NCBI RefSeq assembly: GCF_000186865.1
Contig: NW_008705584.1
Location: 248,262-285,294, forward strand
Direction: 5' to 3'
Source of the DNA: Aureococcus anophagefferens
Taxonomy: Eukaryota; Sar; Pelagophyceae; Pelagomonadales; Pelagomonadaceae
Length of the DNA: 37,033 nt
The first letter of the stretch is position 1. Each line of letters begins with the position of its first letter. This document shows positions 1-9,911 of the stretch, in pieces. A program made the translations under genes and the position numbers. The notes under the pieces are model-generated. The model was given only the letters and a program-made list of their open reading frames with translations, did no database searches and was not told the origin of the DNA.

Positions 1-573
1 TGATGCTGCCAGCGGGTAATCACCACCGCAACTCAAACGCTCTCTATGCTGAAGAATTCCGGCGCATGCTTGACAAGTGAGGACAATTTTCTACATGTCC
101 ATATGATTGCATAGTCGAGCTTAAATCCTGGCATAGGTATTGGCCAGAGGCTATCCACCAGTTGGTTGACGAGTGCATGGAGCACGATGCGCTCTGCGAC
201 ACTTTCTTCGCCAACGAGCCCGTCTGGCAGTAACCTACGGCCCCATCAATCGTATCATACTCTCCAATCGCAGATGGATAAGCCATTTTGATATCCTGGC
301 GAATCATATATTGGCTCGTTGCATTAATTGGGTAATGTTACACTGGTCGCTTTCAACATGAGCCGTTGCCATGGCGTCATCTACACATGCTTTAATCCCG
401 CTCTGCTCTCGTAGAGGATGCGAGGGCGGGACGGGGGAATGTTGATGCCTGGGGTCTAGGCTACGCTTTACCACAGAAATTTGGCCTCTCCAGAGGGCAA
501 TTTTCCGAGTTTGACTGATTTGCCGCCCGCGAGTTTACCGACGGGGTGGGTTTGCCGCCGGTCGAAGGGCGAA
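1..573. other. Gene-free stretch at window start
   Basis: No reading frame here looks like a real protein: the frames are short, overlap on both strands and show no recognisable motif. The stretch becomes G/C-rich towards 540, where a dispersed repeat begins. Confidence 0.4.
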
Positions 574-768
574 CGCGGGAGATTCGACGCGTTCTAGTTT
601 TGGGGGCGCCCGCCCCCCCGGCGCCTGAGTAAAGCCCCCAGCCGCCGACCCAGAAGTATCGGGGGCGTTTCGGGTCCCCTGGGGTCCCGTCCGGCGCAGG
701 GGGGGGGGTCTGGGCGAGGTTCTGCCCGGGCCGCCGGGCGAGGCCGCCGCGGGGCCGCGGGGCCTACT
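574..768 (-). repeat. G/C-rich dispersed repeat, copy 1
   Basis: This segment runs from a GCGGGAGATTCGACGCG end through GGCGCCTGAGTAAAGCCCCC and GGGGGCGTTTCGGGTCCC to GGGGCCTACTA. Its reverse complement reappears at 13581-13779 with the same blocks in the same order. Shorter pieces of the same sequence occur near 19686, 21041 and 32361. The ends look like a mobile element or its long terminal segment, but I see no coding capacity. Family assignment is not possible by eye. Confidence 0.7.
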
Positions 769-1334
769 ACTACCTCCGAGATGTCCTAAGTGGGATTTCG
801 TGGGACGGATTAACCGAATTCGATTAGTCGATCATAAAACACGTGCAGTTACGTTGGAATAAATGCATCCGCATAAAGTTCTGCTCTATTCCAACGTTTC
901 TGGAGCAAAAGAGTAGAGGGCCCCGGGGGGCTTGCCCCGCCTGCCCCGCGGTTTCTGGCACTAACACGCTGCACTAACAGGGCATCAGGATCCTGTTATC
1001 CTCCTGTCGGCCGGCGATCCGCTGAATCATCTTCCGCTAATCATCTTCCAGGTTTTCCCTCGGTTTCTCATCCGCAGGGGCATTTGCCATTTGTTCCAAG
1101 TAGCTTAATGTCCCCTAAGCACCTTAGTCGAGAATGCCCCGGTGATCTCGCCCTGCCTCCTCAGTCCCCCGGTGTGGGCGTCGCGTTCAATGTTACCCTG
1201 GTTAGGGGCATCTCCCTCTACGGGCCTTGGTCTACCATGCTCTGGCCTCAAGACATCTACTCAAGACAAACCTGCGGCCTTGCGTTGGCTGTTGGTCCGC
1301 AATCCTGATTCACATTAGGCTTCTCGATGAGTCC
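769..1334. other. Intergenic stretch, no gene seen
   Basis: It holds a small inverted repeat (CGTTGGAATA near 852 pairs with TATTCCAACG near 888) and a partly duplicated ATCATCTTCC motif near 1026-1050. A 74-codon plus frame at 1084 has no recognisable features. Confidence 0.4.
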
Positions 1335-4300
1335 TCAGGTCACTGAATTCGACCACATCGTACCTTTGTCTTGAAAGACGCCACTATTCGCGATGGAGTG
1401 CTCAGGGATTGATATTTCATTGCTAGATGGCGCTGGGGTAACAAGTCCTGGGCCCCGCCTGCGGTGTGGCACATGAGAGTAGGAATTGATTTGCCTTAGA
1501 GTCATGGCTGGGGTTTTGAAGGATGTTTGAATTGCAATATCCAGAAGTGTAGGATTGAACTGGGTCTGGATGTCTCTATTTGTTTCCAGGCGTGAGCGTT
1601 CACGTTGCACCACATCCTCATATACTTTCAGTGCGTGTGCAAGTTTAGACTCCAATTTAGTAATCGCGTCTTCGTTTGCCTTGAGAGCATCCGTCAGGGT
1701 CCCCTTGTCGCGTGAGAGTGAAGCCACATCAGCATGCGCTAGTGTTAGCTGCAACTCGATGCGCTCTTTCGCTTTCCGTGAGTTGACTTCGTTTTCTGCC
1801 TTTTCAGTGAACTCATTTTCTAAGAGTCGGTATTTGTCTTCGAGCTCACTATATTGCCGCTTGATTTCATCCGCTGCGAACATGAGACCTTTCATTGTGG
1901 CTACCTCCTCTTGCAGTTCCATGATGAAATTCTGTTGAGATGCGTTGCGTTGTTTTAACCTCTGTAGTTCCTCTTCTCTTCCACTCCTTTTGCCTTGATC
2001 ACCCTCACCCGTCTCCCTTGACGCTTGCTCTAGAACCGAAAGTTTTTCTGCCATTTCTTTGTACGAGAATCCGTCGGGTAAAGTGGAGATAACTGCGCGT
2101 GCTTCGAGCAACTCAACTGACACAGCTTGCAGCGCTGACGTGAATTGAGACGCCAAGTTTGTAAAAACCACATTAAACTCATCCACATCGCTCTGTGCAG
2201 GAACTTCGATATTCAGGTCTTGTTCTTCGTTCGTACTGGTTTCCGAGCTGGGTTTGAAGGCATGAACCTGCTGGAGTAAGTCGCCAAGTAGTGAGGTGGC
2301 TGATTTGAGTTGAGACTTGCTTTCGTCATCTTCGAAGTTGCTTCCAGAACCCCCCCCTGAAAATTCACGTGCCCCTCCCTCCAGGTGGTCCGCTTGAAGT
2401 GCAGGGGCGCTTGCAGTTCCCGTCTTCCGGGTTAGCAAAAAGGCACGTGCATCCTGATGAAGGCTTGCAAGCTTTTCTTCTAAGCTGCGAACTTTAGATT
2501 TTAGGTCATCTGCTGCTTGCACCGCGGACTCCGGCCAAGCACACGATCTTGCTCGTTCAAGTTCGCCGAGAAGCTCCTCGTGAAGAGATGCTTGGGCAGC
2601 AGACTGCGCCTCTCGAGTGCGCACATTTTGACTATGCAATGCGTCAAGGTCTGCTTGCGATTTGTTGAGAGCTTCAGCTAACAATTTTGAATCCGCTTCG
2701 GCTCTCTCCTTTTCTGAGGTGATATAGTCCAGTTCTGTCTGCAGCTGGGACATGCCATCTGCGTTTTCTTGAAGCATCTGGACAAGCTGATCTTGAGATA
2801 CGGAATCACTGGAATCTCTGGTGGAGATTACCGACATCAATTTAGCACTACTCGTGACTGCGCCGGTTTTGGTCTTGTACTGTTGCAGATGAAGTTCCAA
2901 AGCGGTCTTTTCTTCAGTGGTCTTTATCAAAATCGACAAGAGATTAGCCACCCGGCTTCGCACAATTTCTAGCTCGCTCGTGTCGGGTTCAGGCTCAGGA
3001 TCCAAGTTTTGTGGGCAGGTTTGGAGCAACGATAAGATTTCTGCCACTTGAGTACTCACCTCATTTTTTGACGAAGATGCAGCTGACTTGTGCTCCTCAG
3101 TCTCGACCTGGGAACTGTGCAACTCCACCTCGAGAGATGCACGCTTCTCTTGCTCAATTTTGAGCTTAGCTTCGAGCTTGCTGGATTTTTCCTCATATCG
3201 CATGATTTCATCCCGCAACTGTTTGTCTGTATGGCTGTGTTTTGCTCCAAGTTGAGTTTCCAAATCAGCACAGGCCTTCGCCAAAGCTTCCTGCTGTGCA
3301 AGCTCGGAATTGATTAGCTTGGTATTGAATTCGTCAGTTTCAGCTCTTGCTTTTCTTTCTTGCGTTCTCGCCTGTTCAAGATGCAATTGGAGTTCTTCCT
3401 GCTCGGCCTCCTCACGTTGAACAGCTTCGGTGTATTCTACCCGCAAGTCACTAAGCTTTTGTTGCAGTTCAGCCTGTGCTCGTCTGCTTTCATCCAAAGA
3501 GCCTTGGATAGCGCCACATTGCTTTTTTGTAGTCGTTAACACTGTTTCTATATCATCACACTGGCGTTGTAAGAGGCGTGACTTGGCGCACTCATCATCG
3601 TATTTGATCTCAATATCGCTGTAGCGCTTGAGCTCGCAGCCCAAATCATATTTGGACGTAGAAAGTTGCTTTTCCAGATCAGCAATTCGGTGGTCTTTCC
3701 CAGCAAGCTGAAGCTCAGCCTGTCCTGCATCCTGCTGGTTGCGCGCACTGTCACCAACAAGCGGGAGGAGCTCGCGGATACGGGCCTCAGCCTGCTCCAA
3801 CTGTCGCTGCAACCCATAAACTGTTCGTTGCAAAGTCTCGTGAGCAGTTTCATCAACCCGTCCCAATCGGTCCTTTAGTACTTGTACTTCATTACAGAGC
3901 TGCTCGCGTTCATCTCTACTTGATACGCGTTGACTGATTAATGCCAAGCGATCCTGCTGGGCTCTTAGGTCGAGTTTGGCAGCCTTGAACCGCGAGTCTT
4001 GCTCTGCCTCGAGAAGTTCCTCAATGCGTTTCGATAATTCCACAACACGTTTCGACTCGTGATGAACCACTTCCAGATGCCCTCCATAGTGATCTAGTCC
4101 TTCCCCGTGAGCAATTCGAAACGTGCACTCCGACGGTGCATACAGAGCTAGGGTAGGCCGAAGGTTTAGTGACGCTGTCATCTTATCACCTGCGGGGCTT
4201 TGGCGGGACAGTAATTCTCTGACGACGACGACGTCTTTCAAGTAAGCCGTGCGAACATCATCGAGCAACATGTTCCGCCTCTTCAGACGCTTTCGCATGC

Positions 4301-4421
4301 TATCAATCATGTCCAATACACTTACTTGGTCGCCTGCCATCGGCGGTTGTATCAAGGACGATAAGAACAGATACATGTATAATAATGCATTTCCGTCCAC
4401 TTGGCTTTTCGTATCTCCCAC
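1335..4421 (-). CDS. Large coiled-coil protein (1028 aa)
   Basis: One uninterrupted frame of 1028 residues. The first ~130 residues are not coil: a helical block near residues 35-75 (KRLKRRNMLLDDVRTAYLKD) and a segment near 90-120 containing a Cys (APSECTFRIAHGEG). From about residue 120 to 950 it is almost continuous Glu/Lys/Gln/Leu-rich heptad sequence with short low-complexity breaks (acidic and Ser-rich, near residues 470-490 and 680-710). The C-terminal ~70 residues are Pro/Ser-rich and non-coiled. Such proteins are usually structural or tethering components of cytoskeleton, centrosome or cilium, but I do not recognise a named family. The start ATG at 4421 lies inside the duplicated segment described at 4390-5556; an alternative start is the Met about 27 residues in (MAGDQVSVLDM). 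No intron is required. Existence of the gene is near certain; function unknown. Confidence 0.85.
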   Translation of the reverse strand: MGDTKSQVDGNALLYMYLFLSSLIQPPMAGDQVSVLDMIDSMRKRLKRRNMLLDDVRTAYLKDVVVVRELLSRQSPAGDKMTASLNLRPTLALYAPSECTFRIAHGEGLDHYGGHLEVVHHESKRVVELSKRIEELLEAEQDSRFKAAKLDLRAQQDRLALISQRVSSRDEREQLCNEVQVLKDRLGRVDETAHETLQRTVYGLQRQLEQAEARIRELLPLVGDSARNQQDAGQAELQLAGKDHRIADLEKQLSTSKYDLGCELKRYSDIEIKYDDECAKSRLLQRQCDDIETVLTTTKKQCGAIQGSLDESRRAQAELQQKLSDLRVEYTEAVQREEAEQEELQLHLEQARTQERKARAETDEFNTKLINSELAQQEALAKACADLETQLGAKHSHTDKQLRDEIMRYEEKSSKLEAKLKIEQEKRASLEVELHSSQVETEEHKSAASSSKNEVSTQVAEILSLLQTCPQNLDPEPEPDTSELEIVRSRVANLLSILIKTTEEKTALELHLQQYKTKTGAVTSSAKLMSVISTRDSSDSVSQDQLVQMLQENADGMSQLQTELDYITSEKERAEADSKLLAEALNKSQADLDALHSQNVRTREAQSAAQASLHEELLGELERARSCAWPESAVQAADDLKSKVRSLEEKLASLHQDARAFLLTRKTGTASAPALQADHLEGGAREFSGGGSGSNFEDDESKSQLKSATSLLGDLLQQVHAFKPSSETSTNEEQDLNIEVPAQSDVDEFNVVFTNLASQFTSALQAVSVELLEARAVISTLPDGFSYKEMAEKLSVLEQASRETGEGDQGKRSGREEELQRLKQRNASQQNFIMELQEEVATMKGLMFAADEIKRQYSELEDKYRLLENEFTEKAENEVNSRKAKERIELQLTLAHADVASLSRDKGTLTDALKANEDAITKLESKLAHALKVYEDVVQRERSRLETNRDIQTQFNPTLLDIAIQTSFKTPAMTLRQINSYSHVPHRRRGPGLVTPAPSSNEISIPEHSIANSGVFQDKGTMWSNSVT

Positions 4422-5556
4422 TAGCCTGAGCTAAAGGAAGCAAGTAAGATCCTCCCTCGAGGGGAGGTTGAGCTCAGTTTCAATTAAAGATGCCAGAATG
4501 AAGGCCGACGGACCGCGCTTGGATGGCGCAGCCACCTCAGCGGGGATGGAGGGGGGTAGGGCAGGGCGGGTGCTTCATTTGTGCCGAACTTGAAGGAGGG
4601 TGGTGGGCGGGCCAAAAAATATAAGCCGCGCCACCCCGGACCCCGGGGAAGCGGCGAGCTGGGAGAGGACCACCACAACCAGCAGTTTTATTTAGCTGGA
4701 TGATGATAGGTGGTCTAAACTCACTAACTCGTTACCGGAAACATATTGTACTGCCGTAAATGCAATTTCCGTCCACTTGGCCTTTCGTATCTCCCACTAG
4801 CCTGAGCTAAAGGAAGCAAGTAAGATCCTCCCTCGAGGGGAGGTTGAGCTCAGTTTCAATTAAATATGCCAGAATGAAGGCCGACGGACCGCCGCGCTTG
4901 GATGGCGCAGCCACCTCAGCCATACTTCTGCAACATAATGAGGAAAGTAATTTTTTTTTTTTAATATGGAACAAGGGGGCCGGACTGGAGACCACGTCTT
5001 CCATGAGACCTGTTGCCTCCTCCCTGTCCGGCCAAATATACAGTAACCAACAATCAGACAGCCACCGCCCTCGACGCTGGATCTTTGAAGGAGGCCACCC
5101 GATGGCATACAAGGCTCATAGGAGGGTGGTGGGCGGGCCAAAAAATATAAGCCGCGCCACCCCGGACCCCGGGGAAGCGGCGAGCTGGGAGAGGACCACC
5201 ACAACCAGCAGTTTTATTTAGCTGGATGATGATAGGTCTAAACTCACTAACTCGTTACCGGAAACATATTGTACTAGGGGAGGTTGAGCTCAGTTTCAAT
5301 TAAAGATGCCAGGACTCCGGATGAAGGCCGACGGACCGCGCTTGGATGGCGCAGCCACCTCAGCCACACTCCTGCAACATAATGAGGGAAAATAACTTTC
5401 CCTTTTTTAATATGGAACAAGGGGGCCGGACTGGAGACCACGTCTTCCATGAGACCTGTTGCCTCGTCCCTGTCCGGCCAAATATACAGTAACCAACAAC
5501 CGGACAGCCACCGCCCTCGACGCTAGGGATATACAAAAAACTCTCTATCTCTCTAC
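4390..5556. repeat. Partial tandem triplication of the coiled-coil gene's 5' region
   Basis: Copy 1 begins at about 4391 inside the first codons of the 1028-aa gene (TTCCGTCCACTTGGC) and runs to about 4735. Copy 2 begins at 4767 with the same text and runs to about 5272. Copy 3 starts abruptly at about 5275 (AGGGGAGGTTGAGCTCAG) and continues to about 5522. Copies 2 and 3 share a ~130-bp middle (CAACATAATGAGG through CAGTAACCAACAA) that is missing from copy 1, where a different ~55-bp G-rich stretch sits. All contain GCTTGGATGGCGCAGCCACC. Because the gene is on the minus strand, its promoter and first ~12 codons are what has been copied upstream. Confidence 0.8.
5523..5556. repeat. Solo terminal fragment of the 8923-9768 element
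   Basis: The text CTAGGGATATACAAAAAACT followed by CTCTATCTCTCTA closely matches the right end of the inverted-repeat element at 9736-9765. Only the end is present; the rest of the element is absent. It may mark an old insertion or excision at the edge of the triplicated segment. Confidence 0.55.
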
Positions 5557-6257
5557 TCGCTACCGGAAATCTTAGTCACTCAGGAAACTCTGGCCTATCA
5601 GAATTGTCATATGGTAGTAATTCAAACATACAAGTCAGGAGTATGCCACCATGGATAGGCGAGTCCGCGGACTCGTCTGACATCAACTGGGTTTATATAT
5701 TTATATATCCACCGTCGCTCGCTGTAGATAAAATAGGAGCATACTAGAGATACAAGCCAGGTGCAATGCCAACTTCAAGCTAAGCCAATCAAGTTGCCTT
5801 AGTCCATTATCCCGCCACAGTTGGAAAGGTAGCGCGATGTCCTCTATATCATGGCCTGCACCCCCCTCAGGCCCTTGCTAGACATGAGTCTTTCCTCTTT
5901 TTGATCTTCTACAGCACGTGCGCGTTGCGGCCGAAGCCATATTGTACCGCCGTGATTTGATTTTCGGTCTCGACTCCGCAGCATAGAGGCCTTGAGTTGA
6001 TCGGAGTCGCACTACGGGCTTGGAATCACAATGAACCTCGGGCGACTTAGCTCTCGGCGCTCTCTCCGGCAGGATATTTTGAGGACAAAGAAGAGAAGAA
6101 AGCAGGGAGGCTACCGGAGGCCACTGAGTAGCGAAGTCACACGCGCCTATAGTTGCCTCTCTCGGCGACTTTCATACTCCCGTGCATGCATATCGACGCT
6201 TACACCGCCCGAGACTGTTGATGCGGCAAAATCTGCTGCATGCTAATTTTGCTGCTC
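5557..6257. other. Intergenic stretch, no gene seen
   Basis: A/T-rich islands (TATATATTTATATATCC near 5693) and several short frames with no protein-like character. It contains the 3' flank of the TSNAXIP1-like gene, whose stop is at 6258. Confidence 0.4.
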
Positions 6258-8441
6258 CTAGCGGAGGCTAGTGCCGCCTCCACCTGAACCAGGAACGACG
6301 GGAGTTGAACGCTTCAGAAGACCTTTATTTAGGTTCTTAATGAACTGGGTAACTTCGCAGAGCTGATTACTCTGTTCCTTCTCTACCAATTCTTTGGGCT
6401 CAACGCCGGCACCACGGGCAAGATAGGCATTCACCTCCGCGCGAGGCTTTTCCGGATCTGCTTTGACAAGTGCCTCGCGAAGCCTTGGAAGCGGTAGTTC
6501 GGTGTCGTTGCCATTGCCGGTTGCCTCATGAATCGTTGCCTGGACATGCTGGGAAAAAGCGACAATTTCTGAGAGATGCTGTTCACGGAGAAGCTCACAG
6601 AACTTTCCTTGATTCCCCTGAGAGTCCGACTGGAGAAGCTCACAGTAGTGAACGACTCTCGACTTGTTGGACTGCGCCTCGATCTGAAGCTGTCTCACAA
6701 GGCGTGAGAAATTGTGTTCGGACTTTGTGTTGAGGAGCTTGCGCAGGGCCGTGGTGAATGTTGGGAGACTGAGACTGGAAGTAGTTTTGCCGTTATTTAG
6801 GGTCCTGTCCTCTCTCTCCATGGTTGTGACAACATCTGCGAGCAGTGCAAGTTGATCAACTCGAACTTCTTCCGGCAGGCTACCATTGAGGATCTGGAGG
6901 AAAAGACGGCAATCAGAGTCAGCGATGTATCTCTCGAGAGAATCAAGCAAGTTGTAGCCCCATTCAATTGCTAACGTATGCGAGGAAAAGCGAAGAGAGA
7001 GATACTGGTAGAGGTAGTTTGAAAGTGGCTCCCGATTGCCGGTCTGGCTCTCGAACCTCTCTTTACTTACCCAGACATCATTGATCATGCGTTCCGTCTC
7101 GCGTTTACTAAGGACCCAATTCTTGACATGACCTTCAATTCGCAGATAAGGCGGCACGTCATCAGATGTGCCCCGACCAATGAAATGGATCCCAGGAGGG
7201 ATATAACACTCATTCAACATTGTCCTGTCCTCCGACTCAACTTCAATAGTCACAGTTTGCATTGTTGGATGCTCATTGATGATGGATGCGTGATGCTTCT
7301 TCATGTGATGGTGCGGACCATGAGATTCCCTGCGTTTAGCATGTTCCCTGTCCTCGTGCAGGTTGCTTGCATCTTCACTCTTTGGGCCCAGCTCGTTGGT
7401 AACATCAAGTAGCTCATCGAAGTTCATATCGCCGCTGCCCATCCCATCGCTCTCCTCTGGGACCTCTTTTGCTACAGCATCTTTTGTGCTGTTACACTCT
7501 TCAGTTGGGGCATCACGTGCTAAACTATTTGATGCAAGTGCTCGATACCGAACCTGCAGTGCGCGATGTTGGGCCTGGGTGTGAGTATTCTCCTTGCGCA
7601 TTGCTACAAGTTTTGTTTCAAGCTCCTTGAGTGCTTCGTTACCCTCGTCCTTTTTCCTCTCTTCGAGGTCTTGGGCAAGGGCGCGGAGGCGCTCTGTTTC
7701 TATCAATGACTTCTCCAGTGCCGACTTGTAATTCAAGGCTTCGCTTCTGGTTGAGTTTTCCTGCAGAGCCCATCGCTCTCTCTCTTCCTCCAGCCGCCCA
7801 AGAGAGGTCGTGAGCATCGATGTTGCCCGTCGCAACTCTTCTGCTTCTTCATGGAGTCTCCGATAGGCAAGTGCCTCTTCTGCGTTCCTCTCTCTCTCTC
7901 GGCGTTGATCCTCGTTGGCCACCACCAGGGCTCGCCGTAACGCTACAGCATCGTCTCGCAATTTCGCCACATTCATAGCCGCCGAGCTTTTGGCTGTCTC
8001 CATTGCTGTATCAGCTTTCAATTGGGCACCATCTGCACGGGACCGCAATTCAGGTAGTTCAGCGACACGCGCGGCGTACACGCCTCGCAGCATATTCTGT
8101 TCCCTCCTGTATCGGTAAAAAAACGAGCGATACATGTGACACCTTGAAAGAAAGCGATCCAACGCTTCCTCGAACACCTGCAGCCGAGCCATGGACGGGA
8201 GAGTTGCGTCATCACAGCCGCGAGTCTGTAGCTCTATTGCGATGAAATTCTCAATATCTTGCATGTGCCGGGCATCGACTCCCTTGACACAGTCGTCAAT
8301 TCGCCCTCTTACTAAATTCGAACCTGCGGTGGCTTTCTGCTCCAAGCCAACATACAACCACTTAAATTCTTTCTTGACAAAGACCTCCGAAGCTAATGCA
8401 TCGGACGGGCCAATTGTCGAACAACGCGGCCGTCGAGACAT
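6258..8441 (-). CDS. TSNAXIP1-like coiled-coil protein (727 aa)
   Basis: A single frame of 727 residues. Residues ~60-150 resemble the N-terminal domain of translin-associated factor X-interacting protein 1 (TSNAXIP1): a short helix (QDIENFIAIELQ), then MARLQVFEEALDRFLSRC and a Tyr-rich helix leading into VAELPELRSRADGAQ. Residues ~135-310 form a charged coiled coil. A linker with acidic stretches and a His-rich patch (GPHHHMKKHH) follows, then a second ordered region (~415-570) starting YIPPGIHFIGRG and including VPPYLRIEGHVKN and EWGYNLLDSLERY, the type of C-terminal module I associate with the same family. TSNAXIP1 relatives are found in flagellated eukaryotes and are testis/cilium-associated in animals; role here is inferred. 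The C-terminus is a Gly/Ser-rich tail. No intron is needed. Family assignment comes from motif memory, not a search. Confidence 0.75.
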   Translation of the reverse strand: MSRRPRCSTIGPSDALASEVFVKKEFKWLYVGLEQKATAGSNLVRGRIDDCVKGVDARHMQDIENFIAIELQTRGCDDATLPSMARLQVFEEALDRFLSRCHMYRSFFYRYRREQNMLRGVYAARVAELPELRSRADGAQLKADTAMETAKSSAAMNVAKLRDDAVALRRALVVANEDQRRERERNAEEALAYRRLHEEAEELRRATSMLTTSLGRLEEERERWALQENSTRSEALNYKSALEKSLIETERLRALAQDLEERKKDEGNEALKELETKLVAMRKENTHTQAQHRALQVRYRALASNSLARDAPTEECNSTKDAVAKEVPEESDGMGSGDMNFDELLDVTNELGPKSEDASNLHEDREHAKRRESHGPHHHMKKHHASIINEHPTMQTVTIEVESEDRTMLNECYIPPGIHFIGRGTSDDVPPYLRIEGHVKNWVLSKRETERMINDVWVSKERFESQTGNREPLSNYLYQYLSLRFSSHTLAIEWGYNLLDSLERYIADSDCRLFLQILNGSLPEEVRVDQLALLADVVTTMEREDRTLNNGKTTSSLSLPTFTTALRKLLNTKSEHNFSRLVRQLQIEAQSNKSRVVHYCELLQSDSQGNQGKFCELLREQHLSEIVAFSQHVQATIHEATGNGNDTELPLPRLREALVKADPEKPRAEVNAYLARGAGVEPKELVEKEQSNQLCEVTQFIKNLNKGLLKRSTPVVPGSGGGGTSLR

Positions 8442-8922
8442 TAAATTGTCATCACAGCAAAACTAGTGCGTTAGTCTATGAAGTTCGACCTTGAGGGTTC
8501 ACGTTCACGAAGACTTCCCGTGTTCAGGCCTCTCTTGGTCTGTAACGGAGGGGGTGCTTATCCAGGGGGCGAGAGGGGTACCTAGGACAGCTAGGCTGAC
8601 AGCTAACCGTCGCAGCGTCTACAGGTTGGTTTTGGAGGAGCACGTCTGGGATGCAGTATTCGCGTCCGAATTTTCGACGAGCGGCAGAGCTAGTAGTTTT
8701 TTTTTTTTTTCAAGTCGCTGCACATCTGTTCGTCGTCTGTAACGGAGGGAGCGCTGAGTGGATACAGGCCGGTTTCAACGAAAAATGATGCCTCCACCCT
8801 CGGCGCCTGGCCGGACTCCGTCAAACGTGCCCCAGGGGACGGGGGTGGCGCGGGGGCGCGCCCGCAGAAGGTCGTCTTGGCCGCCGTCGACCGCCTCGAA
8901 GCCCAGGACCATCGCGCAGCCC
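8442..8922. other. Upstream region of the TSNAXIP1-like gene
   Basis: No gene is recognised. The 14-mer TCTGTAACGGAGGG occurs twice (near 8538 and 8733), each followed by related text, which suggests a degenerate ~195-bp tandem duplication. A T13 run lies at about 8698-8710. Confidence 0.4.
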
Positions 8923-9768
8923 ATAGGGAGATAGAGAGATTTGCACCTTCCTAGTGGCTCGCGGGTACATAGCCACCCAGATTCTTCCCCTCTCCTTAAT
9001 ACTTTCTAACCCTGCTATAGTTGCGTTCCGCACTGTAATAGACGGAGGGTCTTCCTGGGCCTAGTGAGGCAGGTGTTAGAATCCGAGTATGCTAGAAGAG
9101 GTAGTCTGCCCTATCATTCAGGCCATCCAGTGATGAAGTAACAGCGTCTAGCTTCAGTTCAATTTTGTCAATTTTGTCGCTAGAGTCCCTAGTCGCTTGA
9201 AGAATACCTGCCAGAGTCGCAGCACTCTCAGCTGCTTTTTCTTTGGCATCTGCCTCTGCCTCAGGCTGAGCTGCTGCTCTCAGGCTAGCTACCTCTGCCT
9301 GAGCTGCTGCCGCGGCTGCCGCTCTAGCTTCGGCGTCCAATTGCTCCGCCTGCAATTGAGCGCGGGGAAAGAGCGCAAACGCGAAGCGAAAGAAAAGAAT
9401 GCGTGAGGTCTACGCAGAGAGACCGAGCGCTGGGTCCCAAACCTAACGAGATAGTAAACTCCGACACGGGGAGGCAGCCTAATGGGCCTGCCCTGCCGTG
9501 TGAGGGTGAACTATCGAGGTTACGCAGTGGCGGTACACCGGCGTCTCTGTTATCCTCACGTCACCTCAGCTGCCGTAGTATACGGGGGCTGGGGCTACTG
9601 GACGAACGGGCAGAGGATCTGCCTCACTAGGTCCAGGAAGACTCTCCGTCTATTACAGTGCGGGAAGCAACTATAGCAGGGTTAGAAAGTATTAAAGAGG
9701 GGAAGGATATTGGGTGGCTCTGTACCAGCGAGCCACTAGGGAGATACAAAACTCTCTATCTCTCTAGT
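8923..9768. mobile_element. Element with ~150-bp terminal inverted repeats
   Basis: The left arm (about 8923-9072) and right arm (about 9619-9768) are inverted copies. Read in the left orientation both contain GATAGAGAG, CCTAGTGGCTCGC, TACTTTCTAACCCTGCTATA, GCACTGTAATAGACGGAG, GTCTTCCTGG and CCTAGTGAGGCAG, with scattered mismatches and small indels (I judge about 85-90% identity). The outer ends are flanked by TA, compatible with a TA target duplication but too short to prove one. The ~545-bp interior has no transposase that I recognise, so it looks non-autonomous (foldback or MITE-like). The interior carries one minus-strand coiled-coil frame (9092-9355). A solo end occurs at 5523-5556, and a small interior piece (CGAGTATGCTAG) recurs near 19574. 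Confidence 0.75.
9092..9355 (-). CDS. Short Ala/Glu-rich coiled-coil frame inside the inverted-repeat element
   Basis: An 87-codon frame within the element at 8923-9768. The sequence is Ala/Glu/Asp-rich in residues 1-50 (AEARAAAAAAAQAEVASL) and then heptad-like (DKIDKIELKLDAVTSSLDGL), so it would form an amphipathic helix or coiled coil. No family is recognised. It may be a captured exon fragment of a host coiled-coil gene, a remnant of an element-encoded protein, or chance. Its restriction to the unique interior, between the inverted arms, argues that it arrived with the element. Expression is unproven. Confidence 0.3.
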   Translation of the reverse strand: MQAEQLDAEARAAAAAAAQAEVASLRAAAQPEAEADAKEKAAESAATLAGILQATRDSSDKIDKIELKLDAVTSSLDGLNDRADYLF

Positions 9769-9911
9769 ATCATCGAGCTTGTTTTGATACGACCATCAAC
9801 CCGCGAGCAACCTCAATCAGTGCCGGCTTAAAAACCAATTATGAAAACCATAGATCATGTGCGTCCGCCTGCCATTTCTTTTGTTTGTGCATCATAACAT
9901 AACAGCTCTGG

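Noticed and set aside
1..361. Overlapping short frames at the left edge
   Set aside because: Neither strand has a conserved motif, and the two frames cover each other.
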